The notes: generated from the letters alone by a model not told the origin. Shown: positions 35,903 through 45,399, counted from the first letter of the stretch. The stretch is DNA of 64,000 bases from Ureibacillus thermophilus (GCF_042657185.1 NZ_JBHSNN010000049.1); one strand, 5' to 3'. Made by a program: numbers and translations.

Positions 35903-36496
35903 ATGTATCCATACTACAACGATGACAGTAGTGATGTAAGCCGAAGAGGTTTTCAAGGAGGACGACCACCAGGTTTCCCAGGAACACCAGGAGGAGGTCC
36001 GGGAGCGCCAGGGGTGTTCCCAGGAGCACCAGGGGGATTCCCAGGAACGCCAGGGGGATTCCCAGGAACACCAGGAGGATTCCCAGGAGCGCCAGGGGGG
36101 TTCCCAGGAGCACCAGGGGGATTCCCAGGAACACCAGGAGGAGGCCCGGGAGCGCCAGGGGGTTTTCCAGGGATGCCGGGCGGATTTCCAGGCTCACCAG
36201 GTATGCCGCCATCCGGAGGACAAATGACCCCACCAACAACTCCACCGCCAAGTTTCACACCACAATTAAGCTCTTTTCAAGGGACTCAAGAATTTAGCCG
36301 CCGCAGTGGTGGAAGAGGAATTGGAAGATGCTTATTCCGCAATACCTTTGTTTGGCTGACAAACGGAAATAGTTTCTGGTTCTATCCAATGTTTGCTTTA
36401 GGAAATTCTATTATCGGTTACCGTTGGAGAGGAAATCGAGGCTGGGTATATGATGTTTTAAATCGCAATCGCATTGCATTTTTCCAATGCTATTAA
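35903..36496 (+). CDS. Collagen-like GFPG-repeat protein, possibly spore-associated
   Basis: 197 residues. About eleven tandem 7-residue units GFPG(T/A)PG (21-bp DNA repeats, roughly 35970-36205) form a Gly/Pro-rich N-terminal half without signal peptide. The last 60 residues form a conserved-looking aromatic domain (RCLFRNTFVWLTNGNSFWFY...). Similar proteins in Bacillales are linked to the spore surface, which is inference here. ATG 35903 behind AAGAAGGGGG. Repeat number is probably variable by slippage. Confidence 0.75.
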   Translation: MYPYYNDDSSDVSRRGFQGGRPPGFPGTPGGGPGAPGVFPGAPGGFPGTPGGFPGTPGGFPGAPGGFPGAPGGFPGTPGGGPGAPGGFPGMPGGFPGSPGMPPSGGQMTPPTTPPPSFTPQLSSFQGTQEFSRRSGGRGIGRCLFRNTFVWLTNGNSFWFYPMFALGNSIIGYRWRGNRGWVYDVLNRNRIAFFQCY

Positions 36497-36502
36497 TTTC
36501 AT

Positions 36503-36557
36503 AAAAAGGGGGCTATGTTTGAAGAATAGCATCACTTTAAACATAGCGTCCCTTTAA
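36503..36557 (+). terminator. Probable terminator
   Basis: AGGGGGCTATGTTT pairs with AAACATAGCGTCCCT, followed by a short T tract. Confidence 0.6.
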
Positions 36558-36642
36558 AAGTTTTTACATAATATTTTAAAAAACTTAGTTCTTTTTTAAT
36601 TAATAACGAATAAACATTAGGAAAGGATGAAGGAGGGAAGGT

Positions 36643-37143
36643 ATGTTTGAAAAAATACAAAAGGTTCGTGAAAAGGTGTTAAAGAGTGTTCGTTCCTTAT
36701 CAGATGAACAATTAAATGAAATTCCAGAGGAAGGAAAATGGTCCGTTGCTCAAGTGTTGGAACATCTTTATTTAATGGAAATGAATACGGTGGATGGAAT
36801 TTTGGAAACGCTCTCAAAAGATGGATACAACCCGACCGAGGAAAAACCGATTCATCAAATGTTGGACCGTACAGTGAAAAGGGTGGCTCCAGACGACTTA
36901 ACACCTTCTGGAAAATTTCAAACACTGGAAGAATTAGAGCGTAAATTAAACAGATCAAGAGAAGCATTGCTTCAAAGCATAGAAGGAGTTAGCGAGGAAG
37001 ATTTGGAGAATAAGTCATTTATCCATCGACGATATGGGCTGTTGTCCATACGCCAATGGGTATTATTAGTTGGCTATCATGAAGAACGCCACTTGAAGCA
37101 AATCGAAGAAATTAAAGAAGCGATTTCAAATAAGGTTAATTAA
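36643..37143 (+). CDS. DinB-family (DinB/YfiT-like) protein
   Basis: 166 residues, four-helix DinB fold. The metal-binding histidines are His41 (QVLEHLYLME) and two in the C-terminal HEERH. The family includes bacillithiol-dependent S-transferases and DNA-damage-inducible proteins; the substrate is unknown here. ATG 36643 behind GGAGGGAAGGT. Followed by a strong terminator. Confidence 0.85.
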   Translation: MFEKIQKVREKVLKSVRSLSDEQLNEIPEEGKWSVAQVLEHLYLMEMNTVDGILETLSKDGYNPTEEKPIHQMLDRTVKRVAPDDLTPSGKFQTLEELERKLNRSREALLQSIEGVSEEDLENKSFIHRRYGLLSIRQWVLLVGYHEERHLKQIEEIKEAISNKVN

Positions 37144-37144
37144 A

Positions 37145-37190
37145 ACAACACCTTCGATTATTGTGGAGAATAATCGAAGGTGTTTTCATT
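37145..37190 (+). terminator. Intrinsic terminator
   Basis: AACACCTTCGATTATT / AATAATCGAAGGTGTT, a long near-perfect stem followed by TTCATT. Confidence 0.8.
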
Positions 37191-37409
37191 GACCGTTCAC
37201 ATGCCGGAAAAATGAATTAGTAGAATGACTTCAATGAAGGCAATCCAAATATATTGAAATTAATTAAGTGCATGAAGGATATGCTGCTTTAAATCTCTTA
37301 AACGGAGCATCCCTCGAATATTTTTACTTAAAGAAAAATATATATACTATAAAGTTTTATCTATTTTTATTACAACATAAAGAAAAAATATAGACGGGGA
37401 GGGCTCAAG

Positions 37410-38095
37410 TTGACCATTGTAGCCGTTGGATTGACGATTAGTATATTGTTCGTTTTATCACAAACGGTTTTATCTATCCAAAATAATAGAAGAGAAAAAA
37501 TAAAAGAATATAAAGCCATTACGCAAAATTTTATTTTGCCCTATTTAAACGAAGTATGGCTATTTATCGATTTGAAAACGGATGTTCGAAAAGAAACGAG
37601 TCTGCCTTTTATCGAGATCCAATCGGAAGAGCTGATTACAAAAATGCAGGATCAAGTCCGCTACGGCAATGCGGGATTGGTGAAAGCTCTTTATCGCTAC
37701 TTCAACGCCGCAGCGTTCTATGACGGTAGAGGAGAGGCTAAAAATTTAGCAACTTATGATGTGTTTTATCATTTTTAGGACATGCTTATGAAATCCTTGC
37801 GAAAAGCGAATTTAATGATGAGGAATTACTCAGTCATATCTTAAAAAGCCAAAAGATGTATGGAATGGCATTTGTATTGACTTCCATATTAGGTAATGAC
37901 GAAGCTATAAAAATTCTCTCTTATAAATGGATATGGAGTGAAGAATTTTTAAATAAAATTCCATTATATTTACTAGATGATTTACTCCGACATTATAATC
38001 GTTCAACGATGGAAGAACATAAACTGCTTGAGATTTTAGCTATTATAAAGAAAGATTTTCAAAAGTCTTCTGAAAACGAGCGATTCCGAGATTAA
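37410..38095 (+). pseudogene. Frameshifted gene for a membrane-anchored protein
   Basis: Two frames together make one protein of about 228 residues. The first (TTG 37410, ribosome site GGGGAGGG) encodes an N-terminal membrane helix and stops TAG at 37776. The second frame continues the coding pattern at once as LGHAYEILAKSEF... to 38095. One missing T in the T5 run at 37772-37776 would explain the break. A -1 slip on this run is an alternative, as is a sequencing error. No family recognised. Confidence 0.65.
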
Positions 38096-38266
38096 AAAAT
38101 TCTTTGGACGAAGCATTTGCAATTGTTAAAAAAAAGATGGTTGAATTACAGAAGCTAACTTTTTATAGATGAAAGATTCTATTTTATAGAGCAACTATAT
38201 ATATATTATTAAAAGGAAAAATTGCAGTGAATTCGTATTCATTAAAGTAGAAAGTAAGGTGAAACA

Positions 38267-39622
38267 ATGAAAGCTTATATTTTAAAACTATCCTTTGAAG
38301 GAATTGAACCAGAAGTTTGGCGACGAGTAATTATACCAGCCGGAGCAACGTTTAATCGATTGCATGAAACCATACAATATGTCACAAATTTTAAAAGCTA
38401 TATGGAACCTTATCATGATTTTTGTTTTCCATTGGAAGATGTCATCATTACCAATAATGAAGAATTGATTGCACAGAAAGAAATTGGGGGTAAAAAGGTC
38501 AAGCAGCCTACGCGCATTAAAATTGATGCATATTTAGAAAAATACGGAAAAATCCTTTATCAATATGATTTTGGAGTCCAATGGGAAATTACTGTTGCTT
38601 TAGAGAATACTGTGGATGATTATTATTTCGGTTTTCCTACTTTATTGGATGGGGGAGGTATGGCTCCGCCGGAAGATGTTGGGGGACCAGCAGGTTATAT
38701 GGAATTTTTGAAAATCATCCATAATCCAGTTCATCCACAATATACGATTTATCGAGAATGGGCGGAAAGGGTTGGATATAAACCGTTTAATATAGAAAAT
38801 ATTAATCATTCGCTGAAGCATGTAAAATTTAAAAAGACGGAATGGGAACATATTCACCACGAAAACTATGTAATCATTTCCGATAAATATCGCGGTTCTG
38901 ATTTGATTGATACGGAAAAAGTAGCGAACAAAGAGTTAATTTTTGATTATATTGTCAGCTGCACGAATTTATACGGAATTGTTCCAAACTATAAAGTGAT
39001 TCAGATTTATAATTTACAAAATAAGCAAAAAATTACGAATAAAGATTTGCAAGCCATCACAACTGATTCACATTATAAAAAGATGCTGGAAAAATCAAAT
39101 GTCGTTGTAGTAATGGATCGATTTATTCATCAAAGCCTAGATGAAAATAACTTAACGCAACAGCTGGAACAAGTAGTAGTTGGAAAGCCTTTTTATATTC
39201 CGGAGAAAGAAGAGCTGCTTCGATATAAAGATGCTTTTTATTATGAGAAAACAAAATATCACCGAGAACTGGCGAAATTGCTTGAAAAAGTGGAAATCAC
39301 TGAAAACAAATCCATTCAGGAGATCATGAAGGATTTTGTATGGAAAACCAAGGCGATGAATTATAAATTTAACAGCACAATGAAAGAGTTTATGAGTCAG
39401 TTTGTGTTCAAAGATGTGAAGCAAGTAAATGAAATCACAAAAGTGTTGGTATTAGCTGCAAATGCGACAAGGACATGGAATAATCGTGGATATTCGCCGG
39501 AAGAATTGTCCAATCTAACGAAACCGAAACAAACAAAAGTAGCAGCAGGTGTAAAAATTGGCCGCAATGATCCATGCCTATGCGGAAGCGGAAAAAAATA
39601 TAAAAAGTGCTGTGGACGATAA
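38267..39622 (+). CDS. pRiA4b ORF-3-like protein with C-terminal SEC-C zinc motif
   Basis: 451 residues. The N-terminal 170 residues match the plasmid pRiA4b ORF-3 domain (YILKLSFEGIEPEVWRRVIIP at the start; GGGMAPPEDVGGPAGY near 125). The middle is helical and unassigned. The end is a SEC-C motif, GRNDPCLCGSGKKYKKCC, a zinc site found in SecA and many proteins of unknown role. ATG 38267 behind GTAAGGTGAAAC. Alone in its unit; accessory in character. Confidence 0.85.
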   Translation: MKAYILKLSFEGIEPEVWRRVIIPAGATFNRLHETIQYVTNFKSYMEPYHDFCFPLEDVIITNNEELIAQKEIGGKKVKQPTRIKIDAYLEKYGKILYQYDFGVQWEITVALENTVDDYYFGFPTLLDGGGMAPPEDVGGPAGYMEFLKIIHNPVHPQYTIYREWAERVGYKPFNIENINHSLKHVKFKKTEWEHIHHENYVIISDKYRGSDLIDTEKVANKELIFDYIVSCTNLYGIVPNYKVIQIYNLQNKQKITNKDLQAITTDSHYKKMLEKSNVVVVMDRFIHQSLDENNLTQQLEQVVVGKPFYIPEKEELLRYKDAFYYEKTKYHRELAKLLEKVEITENKSIQEIMKDFVWKTKAMNYKFNSTMKEFMSQFVFKDVKQVNEITKVLVLAANATRTWNNRGYSPEELSNLTKPKQTKVAAGVKIGRNDPCLCGSGKKYKKCCGR

Positions 39623-39629
39623 TAAAGAA

Positions 39630-39803
39630 GGGGCTGTCCAGAAAGTCGAACACTTTCGGAAACAGCCTTACTTCTTATAGTAATATTCTCTTAAAAACTT
39701 TCCCTGCGGTGGTTACAAAACGCGCCTCCTCGTCGCAATTTATCTGCGGCAAAAACTCTAGCTAAAGCCGCAAAGGGGGCGTCTTGAAATGACTTTTCAG
39801 ACG
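39630..39803 (+). repeat. Family A repeat copy 3, truncated in its terminal hairpin
   Basis: Nearly identical to the copy at 63024 for its first 150 bases. It breaks off inside the final hairpin: after TTTTCAGACG the expected CCTCCCC is replaced by intron-like sequence. Confidence 0.88.
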
Positions 39804-40003
39804 TAGTACCTCACTTGAGGAAGGAAGCGGTGAATCCCGTGGGAGACCTCTTGGGGGGTGGAGTGACCACTGGCATAAAGAGAACAGCTATTCACGGAAG
39901 TTATAAAAACTTGCGTCAATTATCTTATTTGAACCGCCGTATACGGAACCGTACGTACGATGGTGTGAGAGGACGGGAGTTAATCGCTCCCTCCTACTCG
40001 ATT
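39804..40003 (+). mobile_element. 3' remnant of a group II intron
   Basis: The end matches the domain V-VI region of bacterial group II introns as I know it. GAACCGCCGTATACGG.. pairs with CCGTACGTACGATGG (about 39931-39966). Then comes a second stem GAGGACGGGAGTTAATCGC.. closing with CTCCTACTCGATT at 39991-40003. No reverse transcriptase gene or 5' GTGCG end is present, so it is a fragment. A 64-codon ORF over it (39815-40009) is a by-product. Its end touches the stop codon of the DUF4097 gene. Confidence 0.7.
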
Positions 40004-40781
40004 ATTTAATTTCGATTGTTCCGCTGGATATCTCTAAATCAATGCTGTATTTGCCAGAACCATGTGTTCCACGCAGACGATTTTTTTCATTTTTTTCATT
40101 TTTAAGAGGAAAGTGATTATGAATCGCGCCGCTGGATATTTCCCCATTTAACGTAAAGTCGCTGTCATCAGGCAAATCAAGCACAATTTGCCCTGAATTT
40201 ACTTCTGCCTCTATATCTCCAACCAATTCATCTATTTGCACATATACGTCTCCAGATGAAACATCTATTGCCAATTCTCCCGTAAAATGCTTTAGATCAA
40301 TATCACCTGAAGAGACGTCTAAACTAGCGATTTTTGTATTGAGTGAATTGATATCAATGTCTCCTGAATGGACATCCAGTTCCAGTGAAGTTAAAACAGT
40401 GTCTTTGGATAGTTGAAAATCAATGTCTCCCGAACCAACATCTACTTTTAATTCTCGGTCAAAGTCTTTAGGAATTGTCACGACTAACTGTGTGCGGCTG
40501 CCGAAATTGAAGAAGGAAAACAATGGGCGATGATATTCGATTTCAATTGTATCTCCTTTTTTTGAAAGATTTACATTTCCTTTTCCTTTTAATTCCGCTT
40601 TTACATAGTCTTGATCTTTAGAAATGATGGTTGAATCGACACCTTTAATATCTAAATCAATCGTCTTGATTTTGTCTGTGACTTTTACTTGGTGTTCTTG
40701 GGACAAAAACCCATTGGGAACATTAAAAACTAAACTAATCATTAGCAAAATAAGAACGCCAACTAAAATGAGTTTTTTCAC
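40002..40781 (-). CDS. DUF4097 (LiaG/YvlB-like putative adhesin) protein
   Basis: 259 residues from GTG 40781, behind GGAGGGGGAA on the minus strand. One N-terminal membrane helix (LILVGVLILLMISLVF) is followed by a repetitive beta-helix with recurring SGDIDI / SSGDV units every 15-20 residues, as in DUF4097. Relatives sit in cell-envelope stress operons. The stop TAA coincides with the end of the intron remnant, so the native 3' end may have been altered. Confidence 0.8.
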   Translation of the reverse strand: MKKLILVGVLILLMISLVFNVPNGFLSQEHQVKVTDKIKTIDLDIKGVDSTIISKDQDYVKAELKGKGNVNLSKKGDTIEIEYHRPLFSFFNFGSRTQLVVTIPKDFDRELKVDVGSGDIDFQLSKDTVLTSLELDVHSGDIDINSLNTKIASLDVSSGDIDLKHFTGELAIDVSSGDVYVQIDELVGDIEAEVNSGQIVLDLPDDSDFTLNGEISSGAIHNHFPLKNEKNEKNRLRGTHGSGKYSIDLEISSGTIEIK

Positions 40782-40822
40782 AGGAGTTCCCCCTCCGCAT
40801 AATGGATTTATGTTTATCTTAA

Positions 40823-40918
40823 TCAAAAAGAAGAGGGGCAACAACAACCTGCAGCTTTATTTCGTTCTAGGTCTTGAGCAGTAGATGATTTTGAAGTTGA
40901 AGCATTGTCGAAGAACAA
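40823..40918 (-). pseudogene. Possible gene 3' remnant (31 codons)
   Basis: Minus-strand frame between cotA and the DUF4097 gene encodes SKSSTAQDLERNKAAGCCCP.. and stops at 40823. It looks coding-like and Cys-rich at its end, but has no ribosome site and an upstream stop. Could be the tail of a lost gene. Confidence 0.2.
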
Positions 40919-40975
40919 AGTAAACAGGGTGGAGCATCTCGAATTTTATGATGCATCCGCCCGCAATAAATGGGA

Positions 40976-42592
40976 TTATTTCATTTCATGATTGTTGTGA
41001 TGTTCTTCTTGATGATGAACGGAAGAAGCGTTTTCTGTAATGCGAATTGGCCGCATCATATCGTGGTCTTCATGTTCAAGCAAGTGGCAGTGCCAAATAT
41101 AGTTCCCCGTATGTTCTTTCCAGTGCATTATGACCCTTGTAACCATGCCGCTAGGAGCTTTCACTGTATCTTTCCAGCCTTTTTCGAAATCGCGGGGAGG
41201 TTCTGGATTTCCGGTGAATTCAAGAATTTTTCCGCCGCTTTCTTGGTACATTTCTACATTAAAAGGCTGGCGATTTAGAATTTTGAATTGAACTAAATGA
41301 ATATGCATAGGGTGGGAAATAGGTGTGGTGTTAATAAACTCCCAAATCTCAATACTGTCTAATGAAGGGCTTTCTGTACATGGATCATGGTACATTCGGC
41401 CATCCAGCATCATCATAATTCGACCGTATTTGTCAGTGCCTGTGGATAAAGACAATTTTCGGGTCGTTGAGGCAAGATGTTCATGCAGCTCCATATCTTC
41501 TGCAAGTCTTGTTGGAATCTCGCTTGTGTCTTTTCCTTTGAGCGGCTTTGTTACACGAAATTCCATAATCTCTCTTTTCGGTTCTTCTTCACTAAACAAT
41601 GTGTTCAATAATTTAATTTTTTGCCCTTTAAATGGGGCGAAATCGACAATTACATCCACCCGTTCTGCCGGCATTAACTCAATGGAAGTGACCTCAACAG
41701 GAGCTTCTAAAAATCCCCCATCCGTACCGATTAGATAAAAAGGCGCGTTGTTTTCTAACTGGATGTTGTATGTGGAGCTGTTGGAGCCGTTTAAAATGCG
41801 GAATCGATATTTTCTAGGCTCCACATTTAAATAAGGCCAAACTTTGCCGTTTACCACCATTAAATCTCCATTGAAAAACGGAACAATGGTAGGAATGAAT
41901 GGTGTTGGGAAAGGCGAATCTTCCGGAGGTTTGTCTGGATAAAAAAGTGAACCATCTTCATTGAAAGATTTGTCTTGAAGGAGAAGCGGATATTCATAAT
42001 CTCCTTTTGGCAAATTTAATTGTTCTTCCAAGGCATCGCGAATAATGTAAAAGCCTGCTAAACCTGCATATACGTTTAGTCTTGTCATGGCCATGGTGTG
42101 GTCGTGGTACCAAAGGGTTGCAGCTGGCTGGTGATTTGTATATTCATGGACTTTTCTCCTGAATTTGGGGCCGGTGTATTCGTAATTTTGTGTATACCAG
42201 GCTTCCGGATGCCCATCGCTTTCCCAAAATACATTGGCTCCATGTAAATGCACAACGGAACGGACTTCTGGTGAATCTCCTACACCATGGAGAGAGCGAT
42301 CAATGGGCAAAAAATGTTTTTTTGGCAGTCGATTTACATATTTCACATAAATTTTTTTATCTTTCCTCGCTTCAATAGTTGGGCCAGGGTAGAGACCGTT
42401 ATAGCCCCATACGGTTGTTAGTGGAAAATCCCTGTGAAATCGATGCTTCGTTTCTTTCATAGTAATTTCTAAATAGGAATTGGCCGGATAATCAGGGTGA
42501 GGTGTTGGGGTAACAACTGGAGGCTTTGACAGTGGTGTTACAAACTTTGGCACTGTCTTTGGATCTTTTGGATTCACTTTCCTTTTTGACAA
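40976..42592 (-). CDS. cotA: Spore-coat multicopper oxidase (CotA laccase)
   Basis: 538 residues with three cupredoxin domains. Copper ligands: H115/H117 (HLHG), H163/H165 (WYHDH), H427/H430/H432 (HPMHIH), H501-C502-H503, H507, and axial Met512. This is the complete CotA-type laccase/bilirubin-oxidase set. The C-terminus is histidine-rich (HHQEEHHNNHE), beyond the usual end. TTG 42592 with GGGAGTGG. In B. subtilis CotA is an outer-coat enzyme made late in sporulation and gives brown pigment. Confidence 0.93.
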   Translation of the reverse strand: MSKRKVNPKDPKTVPKFVTPLSKPPVVTPTPHPDYPANSYLEITMKETKHRFHRDFPLTTVWGYNGLYPGPTIEARKDKKIYVKYVNRLPKKHFLPIDRSLHGVGDSPEVRSVVHLHGANVFWESDGHPEAWYTQNYEYTGPKFRRKVHEYTNHQPAATLWYHDHTMAMTRLNVYAGLAGFYIIRDALEEQLNLPKGDYEYPLLLQDKSFNEDGSLFYPDKPPEDSPFPTPFIPTIVPFFNGDLMVVNGKVWPYLNVEPRKYRFRILNGSNSSTYNIQLENNAPFYLIGTDGGFLEAPVEVTSIELMPAERVDVIVDFAPFKGQKIKLLNTLFSEEEPKREIMEFRVTKPLKGKDTSEIPTRLAEDMELHEHLASTTRKLSLSTGTDKYGRIMMMLDGRMYHDPCTESPSLDSIEIWEFINTTPISHPMHIHLVQFKILNRQPFNVEMYQESGGKILEFTGNPEPPRDFEKGWKDTVKAPSGMVTRVIMHWKEHTGNYIWHCHLLEHEDHDMMRPIRITENASSVHHQEEHHNNHEMK

Positions 42593-42661
42593 TGTTCCAC
42601 TCCCTTTAATAATGCTTATTAATTATCCTATTCAGTAGGTTGATCGAATGTTTGCATTTGT

Positions 42662-42706
42662 AAAGAAAAAGAGACCCGAATCTCTTTGATAAGAGATAGG
42701 GTCTTG
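42662..42706 (-). terminator. Terminator of the thioredoxin-like gene
   Basis: AGACCCGAATCTCTT / AAGAGATAGGGTCT hairpin; minus-strand read-out runs into CTCTTTTTCTTT before cotA. Confidence 0.65.
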
Positions 42707-42763
42707 AAAAAACGTGAATTCGACATGAACGAAAATATTCGAAGTTTATCAAAAGATGTCAGT

Positions 42764-43078
42764 TTATTTTAGTCCTTCAATAAAGTTTTCGATTTCTTCT
42801 TGCGTTTTACGATCGCGGCTTACAAAACGGCCGATTTCTTCGCCTTTATTGTAGGCAATAAAACTTGGGATGCCGAACACATCCAGTTCGCCGCATAAAT
42901 CGATATATTCATCCCGGTCTACTTGTACAAAGGTATATTGGGCGTATTTTTCTTCGATAGCAGGAAGAAAAGGTTTAATGAAAACGCAGTCTTTGCACCA
43001 ATCTGCTGAAAAGACAAAGATCACCCGTTCTTTGTTTTTGAGTTCATGAAATTGTTCTACGGATTGTAGTAATTGCAT
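42764..43078 (-). CDS. Thioredoxin-like protein (YtpP-type)
   Basis: 104 residues, thioredoxin fold with redox motif WCKDC (27-31) and the cis-proline in GIPSF. Cytoplasmic thiol-disulfide oxidoreductase. ATG at 43078, ribosome site TTGGGGGAATAC. Divergent from lytH. Confidence 0.88.
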   Translation of the reverse strand: MQLLQSVEQFHELKNKERVIFVFSADWCKDCVFIKPFLPAIEEKYAQYTFVQVDRDEYIDLCGELDVFGIPSFIAYNKGEEIGRFVSRDRKTQEEIENFIEGLK

Positions 43079-43278
43079 CTAGTATTCCCCCAAATAAAAT
43101 TTCTATTAAAAGGTATCATAACATACTATTTGCTACAAAACAAACGGAATTACTCTGGTTTTTGAGAGGATTTCGAAGGAGTTTACCCGGACTTAGTATC
43201 AGAAGTAAGCTTTCATTTTTCGTTTATAAAAAACTCATGGTTTCAAAAAAACGGGATATTCTAAGGAGGAAAGGGGGT

Positions 43279-44277
43279 TTGGTATTCATCCGAAAAATCA
43301 TTTTTTCTTTAACTTTGATGTTTGTATGTCTATATATTTTCCCGGTTTATGTAAATGCAAGCGAAAATAAAGAAAATATATATCAGGAACGAATGCACTT
43401 ATACAAAACCTATGAAACGCCCTTTGTTCCATGGCATCGATTGGCGGCAGTGGACCAATATGAGCGAAATATTCAAGAGGTGCGAAAAGATATTCCGAAG
43501 AGGGACAGTGCCATTGCCATCCAATTTTCCCATGAATTTTGGGTTGGCGAATTCAACCCGAATGTAGAAGATACTTCCCCATTTACCATTCAATATTTTG
43601 GGGGAAATGGTCATGATGGCAATGGCGATGGAAAAGCAGATCGAAACGACGATCAAGACGTACTATTCACAATGGTATCCTATTTAGAAAAATTTGGTCC
43701 ATCGGAAGAAGATTTTAAGAATGCTTTATGGGAATATTACAAAAATGAAAAAATCATTAATCAAATCATGACCATAAATGAACTTTATAAACATTTCAAT
43801 ACGATTCAGCTGGATAAGCATATTTTTCCCCTCCCAGTCCGCGGCTATAACTACAGCTATAAGGGGACTTGGGGTGCCAGCAGGGGATGGGGAGGAAGAC
43901 GAATCCATGAAGGAACAGATATTTTTGCAGGGTATGGAACACCTGTATTATCTACTTCCTATGGTGTTGTAGAAGTAATGGGTTGGAATCAATTTGGCGG
44001 TTGGCGAGTAGGTATTCGGGATCATCATAACACGTATCACTACTATGCCCATTTAGCCTATTACAATAAAGATTTAAAAGTGGGCGATATTGTAGAACCA
44101 GGAACAATTCTTGGCGGCGTCGGAAGCTCCGGTTATGGCAAAGAAGGGACAAGCGGCAAATTTCCTCCTCATTTGCATTATGGCATGTATAAATTTAATG
44201 GAAGGACCGAATGGGCTTTTGACCCATATCCGTATCTTGTGCAATGGGAAAAACAAACGAAGCAGGAGAAAAAATAA
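43279..44277 (+). CDS. lytH: Sporulation L-Ala-D-Glu endopeptidase LytH
   Basis: 332 residues from TTG 43279 (ribosome site GGAGGAAAGGGGG). Signal peptide or membrane anchor at residues 5-27, a GDGKADRNDDQDVL acidic loop near 116, and a C-terminal M23 domain. Zn ligands: H210 and D214 (HEGTD), H258, and H298/H300 (HLHYG). Long stretches match B. subtilis LytH as I know it (GGRRIHEGTDIFA, NGRTEW..FDPYP). LytH trims cortex peptidoglycan side chains late in sporulation. Confidence 0.9.
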   Translation: MVFIRKIIFSLTLMFVCLYIFPVYVNASENKENIYQERMHLYKTYETPFVPWHRLAAVDQYERNIQEVRKDIPKRDSAIAIQFSHEFWVGEFNPNVEDTSPFTIQYFGGNGHDGNGDGKADRNDDQDVLFTMVSYLEKFGPSEEDFKNALWEYYKNEKIINQIMTINELYKHFNTIQLDKHIFPLPVRGYNYSYKGTWGASRGWGGRRIHEGTDIFAGYGTPVLSTSYGVVEVMGWNQFGGWRVGIRDHHNTYHYYAHLAYYNKDLKVGDIVEPGTILGGVGSSGYGKEGTSGKFPPHLHYGMYKFNGRTEWAFDPYPYLVQWEKQTKQEKK

Positions 44278-44281
44278 AGTT

Positions 44282-44316
44282 GCTTTAGCGTGCAATTCGC
44301 TAAGGCAACTTTTTTG
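44282..44316 (+). terminator. Intrinsic terminator
   Basis: GTTGCTTTAGCG / CGCTAAGGCAAC with a TTTTTTG tail, directly after lytH. Confidence 0.85.
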
Positions 44317-44517
44317 TTATTGCTAGTATTCTTGTAAAACCTGAAAGAATTTGCCGAATGGGAGCAAAAACTTTTCGATGATAGCTGAGGCAGCAAGGGT
44401 TATCACAAAAGTTGCAAGTGTTTGAATAAATCTCTTATCCCATTAATAATTTTATACTATTGAAAATTTTCTGTATTCATGTAACAATGATTGTAATTAC
44501 ATATAGCATTAAACTAA

Positions 44518-44687
44518 TCACTAGGGGTGCTAATTCATTAGCTGAGAGAGGCATTGCCTCAACCCTTTGAACCTGCACTAGGTAATGCTAGCGAAGGGAA
44601 GTGGTTGCTGGGACTCGTTTTGTCTATTTTTGTATTGATTGTGTTTCGAGTTTTAGAGCCGCTTCTTTAATGAAGCGGTTTTTTTTA
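44518..44687 (+). promoter_or_regulatory. TPP riboswitch with terminator
   Basis: THI element: CTAGGGGTGC at 44521, CTGAGAGAGG, AACCCTTTGAACCTG and the closing GCTAGCGAAGGGAAGTGG (to about 44604) are all present. A terminator CCGCTTC-TTTAAT-GAAGCGG (44659-44678) with eight T follows, before tenA. Thiamine pyrophosphate should reduce expression by termination. Confidence 0.96.
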
Positions 44688-44712
44688 TGAACCTAAAGGA
44701 TGGGGGAAAACG

Positions 44713-45399
44713 ATGAAATTTACAGATCGAATTTTTGAAAAATACCAATCCACTTGGAGAAAAAACCATGAACATCCATTTGTGAAAGAGTTGGGAGCAG
44801 GAACACTGGATTCTAACAAGTTCCGTTTTTACATGATACAAGATTATCTGTACTTGATTGATTATTCTAAATTGTTTGCGTTAGGTGCAGTGAAGGCACC
44901 AAATCTAGAAGTGATGACGGTATTTGCCAACCTGCTTTATTACACGATGACTGAAGAAATGGCGTTGCACAGAAAATATGCAAGCCGTTTTGGGATAACG
45001 GAAAAGGAGTTGGAAGAGGCAAAACCATCTCCGGTAACGCTTGCATACACGCACTATATGTTAGCTGTTGCACAAAATGGTTCCATCGCAGAACTTGCAG
45101 CTGCTCATTTAGCTTGTGCATGGAGCTACTGGGAAATTGGGTGTGAACTTGCTGAAATCGAGGGTGCTAAAGAACACGAATTATATGGCGATTGGGTAGA
45201 AATGTACAGTTCGGAAGGCTTTGGTCAGTCTGCACAATGGAATCTCGATTTGCTTAATCAATTAGCAGAAGGAAAGCCGGAATCTGAACTTCTACGACTA
45301 GAAGAAATCTTCTTAAATACAACAAGATTTGAATACATGTTCTGGGACATGGCATATAACAAGCAAATGTGGCCGATAGATGAAAATGTCAAAGTATGA
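44713..45399 (+). CDS. tenA: Aminopyrimidine aminohydrolase (thiaminase II)
   Basis: 228 residues. Catalytic Cys135 (AHLACAWSYWEIG) is at the same position as in B. subtilis TenA. Hydrolyses formylaminopyrimidine-type breakdown products of thiamin to HMP for salvage. ATG behind AAAGGATGGGGG. First gene of the riboswitch-controlled operon. Confidence 0.94.
   Translation: MKFTDRIFEKYQSTWRKNHEHPFVKELGAGTLDSNKFRFYMIQDYLYLIDYSKLFALGAVKAPNLEVMTVFANLLYYTMTEEMALHRKYASRFGITEKELEEAKPSPVTLAYTHYMLAVAQNGSIAELAAAHLACAWSYWEIGCELAEIEGAKEHELYGDWVEMYSSEGFGQSAQWNLDLLNQLAEGKPESELLRLEEIFLNTTRFEYMFWDMAYNKQMWPIDENVKV

Noticed and set aside
35799..36258. Long minus-strand ORFs (150 and 101 codons) across the GFPG repeat
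   Set aside because: They are reverse readings of the 21-bp tandem repeat, which stays open in several frames; no ribosome site.
39815..40009. 64-codon plus-strand ORF ending in NRTYDGVRGRELIAPSYS
   Set aside because: It is the translation of the group II intron 3' structure, a frequent mis-annotation.
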